A stretch of 64,000 bases of DNA from Gallaecimonas xiamenensis 3-C-1 (GCF_000299915.1 NZ_AMRI01000021.1:1-64000); one strand, 5' to 3'. Positions 43,319 to 54,018 are shown, counted from the stretch's first letter. The notes: a model not told the origin generated them from the sequence alone. Numbers and translations: made by a program.

Positions 43319-46144
43319 ATGTCCACCCAGTCCCTGCTGGTGCACCAGGCCGACAAGGCCCTGGCCAGCCTTTTAGAGCGTCATCCCCATTGTCTTGACG
43401 GCCTCAAGGCCGAAGACACCGAGCGCCTGCGCCAGGCCTTGGCCTGTTCCGACTTCCTGTTGGCTCAGTTGCAGCGCCACCCCGATTGGCTACCCTGGCT
43501 GCTGGCCTGCCATACCGCCAGCCTGACCCAGGGTCCTTGGCAGCCGGACCTGGGCGATATCAGCACCGAGGCGGCGCTGATGAGCCGGCTTCGCCAGTTC
43601 CGCCACCGGCAATTGGCGGCCCTGGCGTTTTTGGGGGCCCTTGGTGACATCGACGAGCCGGACCGGCTCTTTTGCCTGTCGGCCCTGGCCGAAGGCCTTA
43701 TCGCCTGCGCCCGCGACTGGCTCTACGCCCAGCAGGCCAGCCTCAGGGGCACCCCCACCGATAGTGAAGGCCAAGCGGTGCCGCTGCTGGTGATGGGCAT
43801 GGGCAAGCTGGGGGGCGGCGAGCTTAACTTTTCTTCCGACATCGACCTTATCTTTATGTATCCCCGCAGCGGCGAAACCAGGGGTGGCCGTAAGGAACTG
43901 GATAACCACGAGTTTTTCGTACGCCTTGGGCAAAAGCTGATCCAGGTGCTGGACGCCGTCAGCGAGGACGGCTTCGTCTACCGGGTGGACATGCGGCTGC
44001 GCCCCTTTGGCGATGCCGGGCCCCTGGTGCTGTCCTTCTCGGCCCTGGAAGATTACTACCAGTCCCAGGGCCGGGAGTGGGAGCGCTATGCCATGGTCAA
44101 GGGCCGGCTGATGGGGGGCGGCTTCGGCTATGAAGCGGAGCTTGAGCAATTACTGCGGCCCTTTGTGTACCGGCGCTACCTGGATTACTCGGCTATCAAT
44201 TCCCTGCGGGACATGAAACGGCTTATCGAGGCCGAAGTGCGCCGTCGGGGCCTTAAAGACAACATCAAGCTGGGGCCGGGGGGGATCCGCGAAGTGGAAT
44301 TCCTGGTGCAGGTATTCCAGTTGATCCGTGGCGGCCGGGAGCCGGCCCTGCGTACCCCGTCCCTGCTGGCGGCCCTGGCCATGCTGCCGGGCCTGGGGGT
44401 TATGAGCAGTGACGAGGCCGAGCAGCTCAGGGCCAGCTACCTGTTTTTGCGGGTGGCGGAGAACAACCTGCAGGCCATAGCCGACGAACAGACCCAGACC
44501 CTGCCGGCCGACCCCTTGAACCGGGCCAGGCTGGCGGCCATGCAGGGCTTTGGCGGCTACAGCGCTTTCCAGGCGGCCCTGGAAGGGCACCAGGCCTTTA
44601 TCCATAAGCTGTTCCGGGAAGTGATAGACGAAGGCCCCACCGAAGACGACCTGCCCCAGGCCCTGCGCACCCTGATGCTGGCGGACTGGTCCGAAGAGGA
44701 AGTGGCGGCGCTGCTGGCCGAAGCGCAATTGGCCGAGACCCTGGCCCCGGCCCTGGTGGCCCTTCGCCAGCAGTTGGCCCGCCGCTCCATGGGGGAGCGG
44801 GGCCGGCGCCAGTTGGACAAGCTGCTGCCTTACCTGCTGCTGGCCCTCAAGGACGACGACCACCCGGTGCGCACCCTGGCCAGGCTGGCAAGGTTGCTAG
44901 AACAAATAGCCAGCCGCACCGTCTATTTGGAGCTGCTGCTGGAAAACCCCGGGGCCCGCCGCCAACTGGTGAACCTGATGGGGGCCTCGGCCTTTATCAG
45001 CGAACGCCTGACTCAGATGCCAATTTTGCTCGACGAGCTGATAGACCCGCGCCACCTCTATTCGCCGCCGCCCCTGGACGCCTACGAAGGGGAGCTGCGC
45101 CGTTTTATGCTGCGCATCGAACCGGGTGACGTGGAAGGACAGATGGAGGCCCTGCGCCAATTCAAGGCGGCCCAGACCCTACGCATTGCCGCCGCCGACG
45201 TCACCGGGGTGCTGCCCTTGATGAAAGTGAGTGACCACTTAACCTGCTTGGCCGAAACGGTGCTGGCCGCCTGCCTGCCCCTGGCCTGGCAGGACGTGGC
45301 CCGCCGACACGGCAATCCCCCGGGGCTGGACCCTTACCAGCCTGGGCTATTGGTGGTGGCCTACGGCAAATTGGGGGGATTGGAGCTGGGCTATAGCTCG
45401 GATCTGGACCTGGTGTTCCTTACCGACTTGGATGAGGCCCAAGCCAGTGCCCAAACCGATGGTGAGCGCCCCATCGGCACCCGGGAGTTCTTCCTGAAAT
45501 TAGTGCAGCGCCTGACCCATTGGCTGGCCACCCGCACCTTAAGCGGTGTGCTCTACGACATCGACATGCGGCTGCGCCCCTCCGGCGCATCGGGGCTGCT
45601 GGTCACCCCCCTGGACAGCTTTGCCCAGTACCAGCAACAGGAAGCCTGGCTTTGGGAGCACCAGGCCCTGGTGCGGGCCAGGCCGGTGCTGGGGCCCCAA
45701 AATATGCGTGAGCGCTTCAGGGCCATTCGTTTAAAGGCCCTGTGCCGGGAGCGGGACCAGTCACAGTTGCGCCAGGAAGTGCGTGCCATGCGTGACAAGA
45801 TGCGCGCCCACCTGGACAAATCCAGCCATCGGCAATTCGATTTGAAGCAGGGTAGGGGCGGCATCACCGACATCGAGTTTTTGGTGCAGTACTGGCTGCT
45901 GGCCTGCCGGGACCCGGCATTGCTGCAATATAGCGACAATATCCGCCAGCTGGACGCCTTGGCTAGCGCCGGTCATATCCTGGCCGACGACGCAGAAGCC
46001 CTCAAAGGGGCCTATGTGGCCCTTCGCCAGCAGCTGCATCGCCAAAGCCTGGATGAAGGCTCCAACCTGGCGGCGGTCGATGCCTTTATGGCAGAACGCG
46101 CCCTGGTGGGCGCGCTCTGGGATAAGACCTTGGGATCTCAGTAG
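43319..46144 (+). CDS. glnE: Glutamine synthetase adenylyltransferase/deadenylase
   Basis: A 941-residue bifunctional enzyme that adds or removes AMP on glutamine synthetase in response to PII. Two nucleotidyltransferase domains are visible: the first with GKLGGGELNFSSDIDLIFMY, the second with GKLGGLELGYSSDLDLVFL, each bearing the paired Asp of the active site. The start of the gene is 31 bp from the divergent DUF2170 gene. The 3' end overlaps the lpxL-type gene by 7 bp. Confidence 0.96.
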   Translation: MSTQSLLVHQADKALASLLERHPHCLDGLKAEDTERLRQALACSDFLLAQLQRHPDWLPWLLACHTASLTQGPWQPDLGDISTEAALMSRLRQFRHRQLAALAFLGALGDIDEPDRLFCLSALAEGLIACARDWLYAQQASLRGTPTDSEGQAVPLLVMGMGKLGGGELNFSSDIDLIFMYPRSGETRGGRKELDNHEFFVRLGQKLIQVLDAVSEDGFVYRVDMRLRPFGDAGPLVLSFSALEDYYQSQGREWERYAMVKGRLMGGGFGYEAELEQLLRPFVYRRYLDYSAINSLRDMKRLIEAEVRRRGLKDNIKLGPGGIREVEFLVQVFQLIRGGREPALRTPSLLAALAMLPGLGVMSSDEAEQLRASYLFLRVAENNLQAIADEQTQTLPADPLNRARLAAMQGFGGYSAFQAALEGHQAFIHKLFREVIDEGPTEDDLPQALRTLMLADWSEEEVAALLAEAQLAETLAPALVALRQQLARRSMGERGRRQLDKLLPYLLLALKDDDHPVRTLARLARLLEQIASRTVYLELLLENPGARRQLVNLMGASAFISERLTQMPILLDELIDPRHLYSPPPLDAYEGELRRFMLRIEPGDVEGQMEALRQFKAAQTLRIAAADVTGVLPLMKVSDHLTCLAETVLAACLPLAWQDVARRHGNPPGLDPYQPGLLVVAYGKLGGLELGYSSDLDLVFLTDLDEAQASAQTDGERPIGTREFFLKLVQRLTHWLATRTLSGVLYDIDMRLRPSGASGLLVTPLDSFAQYQQQEAWLWEHQALVRARPVLGPQNMRERFRAIRLKALCRERDQSQLRQEVRAMRDKMRAHLDKSSHRQFDLKQGRGGITDIEFLVQYWLLACRDPALLQYSDNIRQLDALASAGHILADDAEALKGAYVALRQQLHRQSLDEGSNLAAVDAFMAERALVGALWDKTLGSQ

Positions 46145-47073
46145 TAGGAAGGATCCGACTCATTGGGGCGGGTCTTAAAGCGCCGGTGCACCCACATGTA
46201 TTGCTCCGGCTGCTTACGAATTTCCCGGGCCACGATTTGGTTGACCAGCTTGGTGTCCTGCAGGTCGTCGCCGCTGGGCAGGGTCTTGAGGGGCGGGAAG
46301 AAGCTCAGCTTGTAGCCGGAACCGTCGGCCAGACGGGTTTGCACAAAGGGCACCACCTTGGCGCGGCCCTGCTTGGCAAACATGGAGGTGGCGGTGACGG
46401 TGGCGGCGTCCGGCACCTCGAAGAAGGGCACGAATACGGCGCGGCGGCGGCCATAGTCCTGGTCCGGGGCATACCAGACCGCCTCACCTTCCCGCAGCGC
46501 CTGCACCATGCCCCGCACGTCCCGTTTGTCCACCAGGTATTTGTTGGAACGGACCCGGCCATGGTATTGCAGGTATTCCATCAGGGCGTTGTTATGGGGG
46601 CGGTAAAAGCCAACACCGGGTTGCAGCATGCCGAACATCCGCGCCCCTATCTCCAGGGTCACAAAATGCATGGCCATCAGGATCACTCCTTGGCCCTGGT
46701 CCAGCACTTCCTTGATGTGGTGAAAATTCTCCACCTGCATGTGCTTTTTCACCCGCCACTGGGGCCACCACCAGGCCATGCCGGTTTCCAGCATGGCCAC
46801 ACCTGTGGCTTCGAAGTTGGCGATCAGCAGGGCGTCACGCTCGGCCTGGCTTTTCTCGGGAAAGCACAGTTCCAGGTTGCGCTTGGCAATTTTAGCGCGG
46901 CTTTTCAAAAGTTTACCCAGGGTGCGCCCCAGGGCTTTGCCCAGTCCCAGCTGCCAGCGATAGGGCAGCCAGGACAGGCCGTACATCAGTATCACCCCCA
47001 GCCAGGTCAGCCAATAACGGGGGTGGAGCAGCGCCAAACGGAAACGGGGCGCTTCGATTTTCTGGATAGCCAA
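46138..47073 (-). CDS. Lipid A acyltransferase, LpxL/HtrB family
   Basis: A 311-residue membrane-anchored protein. One N-terminal helix (LTWLGVILMYGLSWLPYRWQ) precedes the acyltransferase domain with the HX4E motif (HFVTLE), APDQDYG and the late QYMWVHRRFKTRP motif of lipid A late acyltransferases. It should add the secondary lauroyl or similar chain to Kdo2-lipid IVA. TTG start, with AAGGAG eight bases upstream. Confidence 0.92.
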   Translation of the reverse strand: MAIQKIEAPRFRLALLHPRYWLTWLGVILMYGLSWLPYRWQLGLGKALGRTLGKLLKSRAKIAKRNLELCFPEKSQAERDALLIANFEATGVAMLETGMAWWWPQWRVKKHMQVENFHHIKEVLDQGQGVILMAMHFVTLEIGARMFGMLQPGVGFYRPHNNALMEYLQYHGRVRSNKYLVDKRDVRGMVQALREGEAVWYAPDQDYGRRRAVFVPFFEVPDAATVTATSMFAKQGRAKVVPFVQTRLADGSGYKLSFFPPLKTLPSGDDLQDTKLVNQIVAREIRKQPEQYMWVHRRFKTRPNESDPSYY

Positions 47074-47192
47074 GGACTCATCTCCTTGTAATTGCCGATT
47101 GGCCGCCAGTTTACCCTAAAGCCAGGGGCTGCGAAGGGCGCTTTTGCCTATGGTAATATCCACCCATCTGAGTGAAAGGAAAGAAGCCCTCG

Positions 47193-48617
47193 ATGAAACT
47201 GAATTTGCCGGCCTTCGACAAGGCCAAGGTGCTGGTGGTTGGCGACGTCATGTTGGACCGCTACTGGCATGGTTCCACCAAGAGGATCTCCCCCGAGGCA
47301 CCGGTGCCCGTGGTCAAGGTGGAACAGCGCGAAGACAGGCCGGGCGGCGCCGCCAACGTGGCCCTTAACGTGGCTGCCCTGGGTGGCCAAGTAGAACTGC
47401 TGGGCCTGGTGGGCATCGACGAGCCGGCCCAGACCCTGGGCCAGACCCTGGCCTCGGTGGGCATCAAGAACAACCTGCAGGCGGTCGCCACCCACCCCAC
47501 CATCACCAAGTTGCGGGTGTTGTCCCGCCACCAGCAACTGCTGCGCATGGACTTTGAAGAACCCTTCGCCGAAGGCGATGCCCAGTTGCTGCGCACTCCT
47601 TTCGAATCGGCCCTGGCCGAAAGCGGCGTGGTGGTGTTGTCTGATTACGCCAAAGGCGCCCTGGCCGACGTGCCGGCCCTGATTGCCCTGGCCCGCCTGG
47701 CCGGCAAGCCGGTGCTGGTGGACCCCAAAGGCACCGACTTTGCCCGCTATAAAGGCGCTACCCTGCTCACCCCCAACCTCAGCGAATTCGAGGCGGTAGT
47801 GGGCCATTGCCCGGACGAAGACAGCCTGGTGCAGCGCGGCCTGGGGCTGATTGAACAGTTCGACTTCGAAGCGTTGCTGGTGACCCGCTCCGAGCACGGT
47901 ATGACCTTGCTGGAGAAGGGCAAGGCGCCTTTGCACCTGCCCGCCACCGCCAAGGAAGTGTTCGACGTGACCGGCGCCGGTGACACCGTCATCTCCACCC
48001 TGGCCTCCAGCCTGGCCGCCGGCAGCAGCCTGGCAGAGGCCTGTGCCATGGCCAATATCGCCGCCGGCATAGTGGTGGGCAAGCTGGGCACCAGCACCGT
48101 CAGCACCGTCGAGCTGAGCGGCGCCCTTGGCCAGGATAAGGAACAGGGCCTGGGTGCCCTTAGTGAAGACCAACTGGTGCTGGCGGTACGGGACGCCCAG
48201 CAGCGGGGCGAAAAGGTGGTGATGACCAATGGCTGCTTCGACATCCTCCACGCCGGCCATGTCAGCTACCTGCAACAGGCCAGGGCCCTGGGCCAGCGCC
48301 TTATCGTCGCGGTCAACGACGACGACTCGGTGCGCCGCCTCAAGGGTGACGGCCGCCCGGTCAACAACCTGGAGCGGCGCATGGCGGTGCTGGCGGCCCT
48401 GGGGGCCGTGGACTGGGTGGTGAGCTTTAGCGAAGACACTCCCCAACGATTGATCGCCAAGGTGCTGCCGGACTTGCTGGTCAAAGGCGGCGACTACAAG
48501 CCGGAAGATATCGCCGGCGGCAGTGAAGTCATCGCCAATGGCGGCGAAGTGCGGGTACTGGGGTTTGAAGACGGGGTGTCCACCACCGCCATCATCAACC
48601 GCATCAAGACCAAATGA
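47193..48617 (+). CDS. hldE: Bifunctional heptose-7-phosphate kinase / heptose-1-phosphate adenylyltransferase
   Basis: A 474-residue enzyme of ADP-heptose synthesis for the LPS inner core. The N-terminal ribokinase-type domain has [18 protein letters not shown] and [10 protein letters not shown]; the C-terminal nucleotidyltransferase domain has [14 protein letters not shown]. The ATG at 47193 matches the E. coli start. It overlaps waaA by 4 bp, so ADP-heptose supply and Kdo transfer are co-expressed. Confidence 0.96.
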   Translation: MKLNLPAFDKAKVLVVGDVMLDRYWHGSTKRISPEAPVPVVKVEQREDRPGGAANVALNVAALGGQVELLGLVGIDEPAQTLGQTLASVGIKNNLQAVATHPTITKLRVLSRHQQLLRMDFEEPFAEGDAQLLRTPFESALAESGVVVLSDYAKGALADVPALIALARLAGKPVLVDPKGTDFARYKGATLLTPNLSEFEAVVGHCPDEDSLVQRGLGLIEQFDFEALLVTRSEHGMTLLEKGKAPLHLPATAKEVFDVTGAGDTVISTLASSLAAGSSLAEACAMANIAAGIVVGKLGTSTVSTVELSGALGQDKEQGLGALSEDQLVLAVRDAQQRGEKVVMTNGCFDILHAGHVSYLQQARALGQRLIVAVNDDDSVRRLKGDGRPVNNLERRMAVLAALGAVDWVVSFSEDTPQRLIAKVLPDLLVKGGDYKPEDIAGGSEVIANGGEVRVLGFEDGVSTTAIINRIKTK

Positions 48618-49861
48618 GCCGCTTTCTCTACAACCTGGTGCTGACCCTTACCTTCCCGGTGCTGCTGCTCTGGCTCTATTGGCCGGGGCGCAAGCCCGAC
48701 TTTCAGGGCCGGGCCGGGGAGCACTTTGGCCTGGTGCCCAGGCTGGGGGAGGTGGATCTGTGGGTCCACGCGGTCAGCGTGGGGGAGGCCATGGCGGCCA
48801 TCCCCCTTCTTAAGACCTGGCGGGCCCAGCACCCCGACGCCAAGCTGCTGCTCACCAGCAGTTCCCGCACCGGTTATGACCGGCTTAAGGCCGCCTTTGG
48901 CGACCAGCTCTGCCATGTCTACGCCCCTTACGATTTCTGGCCCTGTGTCTGGCTTTTTTTTTGCCGCATTCAGCCCAAGCGGCTGTGGATCATGGAAACC
49001 GAGCTGTGGCCCAACTGGCTGGCCTTTTGTGCCAAAAGGGGCACCCAGGTGTCCTTGGTCAATGGCCGGCTGTCCGCCTCATCTGCCCGCCGCTACCGGC
49101 GTTTCAAGGGGTTGTCGGCCAAGCTGATGCAGCGCCTGGGCCAGGTGTTGGTGCAGACCGCCGAAGAGGCGGATCGCTATCGCCAATTGGGCCTGGATCC
49201 TGCCAAGCTGACCGTTACCGGCTCGGTGAAGTTCGATATCGAGGTGAGCGCGGAACAGCGCCAGCAGGGCAGGATTCTACGCCAGGGTTTTGGTGACAGG
49301 CCGGTGTGGATAGCCGCCTCCACCCACCAGGGGGAAGACACCCTGATGCTGGCGGCCCACAAGGCCCTGAGGGAGCGCCACCCCAATGCCTTGCTGCTGC
49401 TGGTGCCCCGCCACCCCCAGCGCTTTGACGAAGTGGCCAAGCTGTTGGAGCGCCAGGGCTGGGCCTTTGCCCGCCGTGCCAGCCAGCAGCCAGTGGCGGC
49501 GGACACCGCCGTTTACCTGGCCGACACCATGGGGGAGATGTTGACCCTGATGGCCGCCAGCGACCTGGCCCTGGTGGGGGGCTCTTTCGTCAATGTCGGC
49601 GGCCATAACCTGTTGGAACCTGCCGCCTGCGCCCTGCCGACCCTGACCGGCCCCATCTACTTTAATTTCCAGGACATTACCGACGCCCTGGTGGCTGCCG
49701 GTAACTGCCAGGTGGTGACGGCCCAGCAACTGCCCGCCGCCCTTGTCGCCCTCTTTGAGGACGACTCAGCCCGCCAGAGCGCCGGCCAGGCCGGCCTTAA
49801 GGTGCTGGCCAGCAACCAAGGGGCCATAGCCCGCAGCCTGGCGGTGTTAAACGGCCAATAA
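48614..49861 (+). CDS. waaA: 3-deoxy-D-manno-octulosonic acid transferase
   Basis: A 415-residue Kdo transferase of the inner membrane with an N-terminal anchor ([18 protein letters not shown]), the Glu-containing [11 protein letters not shown] motif, METELWPNW, and a late [17 protein letters not shown] nucleotide-sugar motif. It adds Kdo to lipid IVA before the LpxL-type acylation. A strong terminator follows. Confidence 0.95.
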   Translation: MSRFLYNLVLTLTFPVLLLWLYWPGRKPDFQGRAGEHFGLVPRLGEVDLWVHAVSVGEAMAAIPLLKTWRAQHPDAKLLLTSSSRTGYDRLKAAFGDQLCHVYAPYDFWPCVWLFFCRIQPKRLWIMETELWPNWLAFCAKRGTQVSLVNGRLSASSARRYRRFKGLSAKLMQRLGQVLVQTAEEADRYRQLGLDPAKLTVTGSVKFDIEVSAEQRQQGRILRQGFGDRPVWIAASTHQGEDTLMLAAHKALRERHPNALLLLVPRHPQRFDEVAKLLERQGWAFARRASQQPVAADTAVYLADTMGEMLTLMAASDLALVGGSFVNVGGHNLLEPAACALPTLTGPIYFNFQDITDALVAAGNCQVVTAQQLPAALVALFEDDSARQSAGQAGLKVLASNQGAIARSLAVLNGQ

Positions 49862-49875
49862 GGCTTGGATGGAAT

Positions 49876-49909
49876 AAAAAAGGGTTGCTGAGTGGCAACC
49901 CTTTTTATT
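49876..49909 (+). terminator. Terminator after waaA
   Basis: AAAAAAGGGTTGC and GCAACCCTTTTT form a stem with a short loop; T run on the plus strand. Confidence 0.85.
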
Positions 49910-49962
49910 GGGTAATCCCCTGACGGCAAGGCTTGCCGGGAGCAGTGGGTTTTCCACGGCCA

Positions 49963-49992
49963 ATAAAAAAGCCCCCTGGCGGGGGCTTTTTG
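49963..49992 (-). terminator. Terminator after tolC
   Basis: AAAAAGCCCCC and GGGGGCTTTTT form a near-perfect stem with a T run on both strands. It lies just after the tolC stop codon. Confidence 0.85.
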
Positions 49993-50006
49993 TGCCAAGA
50001 GCGCGC

Positions 50007-51362
50007 TTACTCGGGCTTGGGGGCCTGGGCGGCGGGCATCAGCACCTTGTTGATCATTTCCACATCGCTGTCAGCCAGGCTACCGTCGGCCTGTTTCAGG
50101 GCCAGGTTGCTCAGGATGAAGTTATAGCGGGCTTGGGCCAGCTGCTGCTTGGCTTGATAGAGCTGACGGTTGGCGTTCAGCACGTCCACTATGGTGCGGG
50201 TGCCCACTTCAAAACCGGCTTCGGTGGCTTCCAGGGCAGACTGGCTGGAGATAACGGACTGCTCGTAGGCCTTGACCGAAGACTGGCTGGCGCGGACGTT
50301 GTTGTAGGTGTTGCGCACGGTACGCACCACATCACGGTAGATGCGCTCCAGCTCCTGGCTGCTGATCAGGAACTGGCTCTGGGCCTGCTCAACCTGGCTG
50401 GAGGTACGGAAACCGGAGAAGATCGGCACGCTGACGCCAATACCTATGCTGGCATTGTCCAGGGTAGGCTGGTTGATGTCAGGGGCGTTATCGGGCTCAA
50501 GGGTGGTATCTTCCATGCTGTAGCTGCCGGTCAGGTTCACTGTGGGGTAGTGGCCGGACTGGGCAACCTTGATGTCGTCACGGGAGATTTCGACGCTGAC
50601 CCGTTGGGCTTGCAGGTTGAGGTTATTCTCCTCGGCGCGCTTCACCCAATCCTTGACAGCCCCTTGGGGCAGTGAAGGGTCGAATTTGTTGGTGTTGAGC
50701 ACGGACAGGTCGGTGTAGCTGACGCCGGTGATCTGGGTCAGGCCTTCGTAGCTATTGTCCAGGTCATTCTGGGCGGTGATCTCGTTGGCTACGGCGGCGT
50801 CATACTGGGCCTGGGCTTCGTGAACGTCGGTGATGGCGGTCAAACCCACGGCGAAGCGTTGCTTGGTTTGCTCCAACTGGCGCTCGATGGCACGTTTTTC
50901 GGCCTGGCGGAAGGCCAGGGTGTCCTGGGCCTGGAGCACGCCGAAGTAGGCTTGGGCGACACGACTGATCAGATCCTGGCGGGACGCGCCATAGCTGATC
51001 TCGGCCTGGGAAGCGCTCTTCTCGGCCTGGTCCATCTGTACCCAGGTGCCGTAGTTGAAGATCTGCTGTTGCAGGCTCAGGGTGGCGTTCCAGCCCTTGC
51101 TGTTGCCTTCCAGAACGCTGTCGGTGGTTTGGTTGTACTGTTCATACATGTTGAACTGGTAACCCAGCTGACCGGTCAGCTGCGGCAGAAAATCTGCCCT
51201 GCGGATATCCACGCCAGACATGGCCACTTTGCGTTGGGCATCGGCTTGTTGCAACACGGGATCGTGCTGCAGGGCCTGCTGGTAAACTTCCACGAGGTCG
51301 ACGGCCTGCGCCTGGGCGATGAAACCGGCGCTTACCAGTAGACTCAAAAGGGTACGCTTCAT
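50007..51362 (-). CDS. tolC: Outer-membrane efflux channel TolC
   Basis: A 451-residue outer-membrane protein with a signal peptide (MKRTLLSLLVSAGFIAQAQA) and the two tandem TolC repeats of long helices and short barrel strands, for example LQAQDTLAFRQAEK and the C-terminal RTIVDVLNANRQLYQAKQ. The trimer is the exit duct of drug efflux pumps and type I secretion. It is divergent from nudF, the same arrangement as in E. coli. Confidence 0.94.
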   Translation of the reverse strand: MKRTLLSLLVSAGFIAQAQAVDLVEVYQQALQHDPVLQQADAQRKVAMSGVDIRRADFLPQLTGQLGYQFNMYEQYNQTTDSVLEGNSKGWNATLSLQQQIFNYGTWVQMDQAEKSASQAEISYGASRQDLISRVAQAYFGVLQAQDTLAFRQAEKRAIERQLEQTKQRFAVGLTAITDVHEAQAQYDAAVANEITAQNDLDNSYEGLTQITGVSYTDLSVLNTNKFDPSLPQGAVKDWVKRAEENNLNLQAQRVSVEISRDDIKVAQSGHYPTVNLTGSYSMEDTTLEPDNAPDINQPTLDNASIGIGVSVPIFSGFRTSSQVEQAQSQFLISSQELERIYRDVVRTVRNTYNNVRASQSSVKAYEQSVISSQSALEATEAGFEVGTRTIVDVLNANRQLYQAKQQLAQARYNFILSNLALKQADGSLADSDVEMINKVLMPAAQAPKPE

Positions 51363-51547
51363 TCGTTGTTTCCTTGTGTCCGCAACGGCGACAATGGCTG
51401 GAACAGTAAATAACGGACTGATTTCACATCAAGTCGCAAGTGTAACAGATTATAAATTCAGCACGGCGGCGGGTAACACATTGTTACCCGAAGCGGGCAG
51501 CGCAGTGTTTTGTTAGGCTGGCAGCCCTTGCCGGCAGGGAGTGGTAC

Positions 51548-52159
51548 ATGAAGGAAAATTTCTCCGCATCCGATGTGGAAATCAAGGAAAAAACGCCTTT
51601 ATATCAGGGGTTTTTCAAAATGGTGCGCTTTGTGCTTCGCCACCGCAAGTTCGACGGCGGCTGGAGCCCCTGGTTGACCCGGGAAATTTTCGAACGCGGT
51701 CATGCCGCTGTCGCCCTGCCGTACGATCCCAAAACCGATCAAGTGGTGTTGCTGCGCCAGTTTCGGGTCGGCGCTCTGGCCACCAGTCCCGATCCTTGGC
51801 TCTACGAGCTGGTAGCCGGGATCATAGAACAAGGGGAGAGCCCGCAAGAAGTGGCGGTGCGGGAAACGGCCGAGGAAGCGGGACTGGCGGTAGGACGGGT
51901 GTTGCCGGTGCTCAACTACCTGGCGTCTCCCGGCGGCACCACCGAGCGCCTTCATATCTATGCTGTAGAGGTGGACGCCACCCAGGCCAGCGGTATCCAT
52001 GGCCTGGACGAAGAAGGGGAAGACATCGCCGTCTACCCGGTCAGCCGTGACCAGGCCCTGGCCATGCTGGCCGCCGGCCAGATTGACAACGCCGCCACTG
52101 TCATAGGTTTGCAGTGGTTGGCCCTGAATCACGAGGTATTGCGCCACCAATGGCAATGA
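51548..52159 (+). CDS. nudF: ADP-ribose pyrophosphatase
   Basis: A 203-residue Nudix hydrolase that splits ADP-ribose into AMP and ribose-5-phosphate. The Nudix box is seen as GIIEQGESPQEVAV followed by RETAEEAGL, with the ADP-ribose-type SPGGTTERLHIY after it. First gene of a compact set with yqiB, cpdA, yqiA and parE; it overlaps yqiB by 4 bp. Confidence 0.94.
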   Translation: MKENFSASDVEIKEKTPLYQGFFKMVRFVLRHRKFDGGWSPWLTREIFERGHAAVALPYDPKTDQVVLLRQFRVGALATSPDPWLYELVAGIIEQGESPQEVAVRETAEEAGLAVGRVLPVLNYLASPGGTTERLHIYAVEVDATQASGIHGLDEEGEDIAVYPVSRDQALAMLAAGQIDNAATVIGLQWLALNHEVLRHQWQ

Positions 52160-52593
52160 GAAAGCCCTATCGTCCCAGCCTGCGTGCCCTGCACAGCACC
52201 TGCGAGCAGAACTACGCGGCCTTGATGAAACTGGCCAAGCGCCTGAGCGAGGTGGGGGACAGCGTTTCCTACCTGGTGGGCAAGGGCCAGCGCTTTCGGT
52301 TGCGCCTGGACGAAGACTTTCCCTATACCTCCACCATTTCCATCGAGCAGCAGGGGCTGATGCCCCAGTACCTCAAGGCCCTGATGATGGTGCGCCTCTA
52401 CCACGATGTACGAATGGCGGAAGTGTGCGCAAGCCAGCACTTTTCAAGGCTGGCGCCACGCTATGCCTACCCCAATGATAAGATGCATCAGCCTGATGAA
52501 AAAATGCAGGTGAACCTGTTCCTCACTGACTGGCTCAAGCTCTGTCTCAAAGAAGGAAGGAGCAGTTCGGATTTGCTTGGCACCTTGTTGTAG
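52156..52593 (+). CDS. yqiB: DUF1249 protein YqiB
   Basis: A 145-residue soluble protein homologous to E. coli YqiB (late motifs VRLYHDVRMAEVC, RYAYPNDKMHQPDEK, and FLTDWL). The function is unknown. I choose the ATG at 52156, which overlaps the nudF stop and matches the E. coli N-terminus, over ATG 52150. Confidence 0.9.
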   Translation: MRKPYRPSLRALHSTCEQNYAALMKLAKRLSEVGDSVSYLVGKGQRFRLRLDEDFPYTSTISIEQQGLMPQYLKALMMVRLYHDVRMAEVCASQHFSRLAPRYAYPNDKMHQPDEKMQVNLFLTDWLKLCLKEGRSSSDLLGTLL

Positions 52594-52604
52594 AGGCCCC
52601 CTGT

Positions 52605-53393
52605 TTGAGCTTGCAGACCCTGGATCCCACTGAAAAGGACGTTCTGAGCTTTTGGGTTCTGACTGATCCCCATCTGTTTCACGACGATAACGGCGCCCTG
52701 ATGGGCATTCCCACCTGGCAGAGTTTCACCGCCGCCGAGGCCCTGGTCGACGTGCCGGCCGACGCTTGGTTGCTCACCGGTGACCTGGCCCAGGACCACA
52801 AGCTCGACACCTATCTCAAGCTCAAAGGCCACCTGGGAGCTAAGCCCTGGTATTGGGTGGCCGGCAACCACGACGACCCGGCCGCCATGGCCCAGGCTTT
52901 CGGGCCGCCAGTGAAACGTTTGCATAACAAACATTGGCAGGTGTTGTTACTCAACTCCCACGATCCGGGCAAGGTCAGCGGCTGGCTAGCCGAAGAAGAG
53001 CTGGCCTGGGTTGAACGCTGGGCCAGCGCCGACCTGCACACCCTGGTGGTGCTGCACCACCATCCCTTGCCCTGCCAGTCCACTTGGCTGGACCATCACC
53101 AGTTGAAAAACGGCCAGGCACTGATGGCGCGGCTGGCGGCCTATCCCAAGGCTAAGGCGGTGCTGTTTGGCCATATCCACCAGGAGGTGGACCAAGAGGT
53201 GGACGGGGTCCGGCTGCTGGCTACCCCTTCCACCTGCGTGCAGTTCAAGCCCCACAGCCACGACTTTGCCGTTGATGCCCAAAGCCCTGGCGGCCGTTAC
53301 CTGGCCTTGCTGCCGAACGGCCGTATCGACACCCGGGTGGTGCGGCTGGCCCAGGGCCAGTTCCAACCCGATGCCAATGCCAGCGGTTATTGA
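52605..53393 (+). CDS. cpdA: 3',5'-cyclic-AMP phosphodiesterase
   Basis: A 262-residue metallophosphoesterase that lowers cAMP. Metal-ligand motifs in order: TDPHLF, TGDLAQD, GNHDDP, HHHPLP and GHIHQE, followed by the TPSTCVQFKP motif typical of CpdA. Start is TTG. It ends one base into the yqiA start. Confidence 0.93.
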   Translation: MSLQTLDPTEKDVLSFWVLTDPHLFHDDNGALMGIPTWQSFTAAEALVDVPADAWLLTGDLAQDHKLDTYLKLKGHLGAKPWYWVAGNHDDPAAMAQAFGPPVKRLHNKHWQVLLLNSHDPGKVSGWLAEEELAWVERWASADLHTLVVLHHHPLPCQSTWLDHHQLKNGQALMARLAAYPKAKAVLFGHIHQEVDQEVDGVRLLATPSTCVQFKPHSHDFAVDAQSPGGRYLALLPNGRIDTRVVRLAQGQFQPDANASGY

Positions 53394-53962
53394 TGCGCCT
53401 GTACTACCTGCACGGCTTTAATTCGTCCCCCGGCTCGGCCAAGGCCTTGCTGGTCAAGGACTTCCTGGCCCGCTACCATCCCCAGGTGGAGCTGGTGCTG
53501 CCGGCCCTGCATTTTGCCCCGGCCGAGGCCATAGCCATGTTGGAGGCCGACATCCAGGCCCACTCCGGCCCCAAGGCGTTGATGGGCAGTTCCCTCGGCG
53601 GCTTTTACGCCACCTGCCTGGCAGAGAAGCACGACCTCAAGGCGGTGCTGGTCAACCCGGCGGTGCGCCCCTTCGAGCTGCTGGCCGATTACCTGGGGCC
53701 CCAGGTGAACCCCTATACCGGGGAGCATTTTGAAGTGCGCGCCGAACACATGGCCCAGCTCCAGGCCCTCTATATTCAACCCCTGGCTAAGCCGGGTCGC
53801 TTTTGGGTATTGCAGAAACAAGGGGATGAAGTGCTGGACTGGCGCCAGGCGCGTGACCATTACCAAGGCGCCCGGCTCACTATTGACGCCGGCGGCGACC
53901 ACGCTTTCACCGATTTAGCCAAGTATCTGCCGCAAGTCCCGGCTTTTTTAGACTTTTATTGA
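53393..53962 (+). CDS. yqiA: YqiA family esterase
   Basis: A 189-residue alpha/beta hydrolase homologous to E. coli YqiA: YYLHGFNSSPGSAKA, the nucleophile elbow GSSLGGFYAT, NPAVRPFELL and a late GGDHAFTD with the catalytic His. E. coli YqiA hydrolyses short acyl and palmitoyl-CoA esters; the physiological substrate is unknown. It sits between cpdA and parE, as in E. coli. Confidence 0.93.
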   Translation: MRLYYLHGFNSSPGSAKALLVKDFLARYHPQVELVLPALHFAPAEAIAMLEADIQAHSGPKALMGSSLGGFYATCLAEKHDLKAVLVNPAVRPFELLADYLGPQVNPYTGEHFEVRAEHMAQLQALYIQPLAKPGRFWVLQKQGDEVLDWRQARDHYQGARLTIDAGGDHAFTDLAKYLPQVPAFLDFY

Positions 53963-54018
53963 CAACATTTCCGGCTATGGCTGACCATTGCCTCTAACCA
54001 TTCTTGATAAGCCCCGTC

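Noticed and set aside
42830-43345. An N-terminal extension of the PspA-like gene in the same frame
   Set aside because: The extension is rich in Arg, His and Pro, lies fully on top of the DUF2170 gene and has no start signal; the ATGA overlap at 42829 is the natural start.
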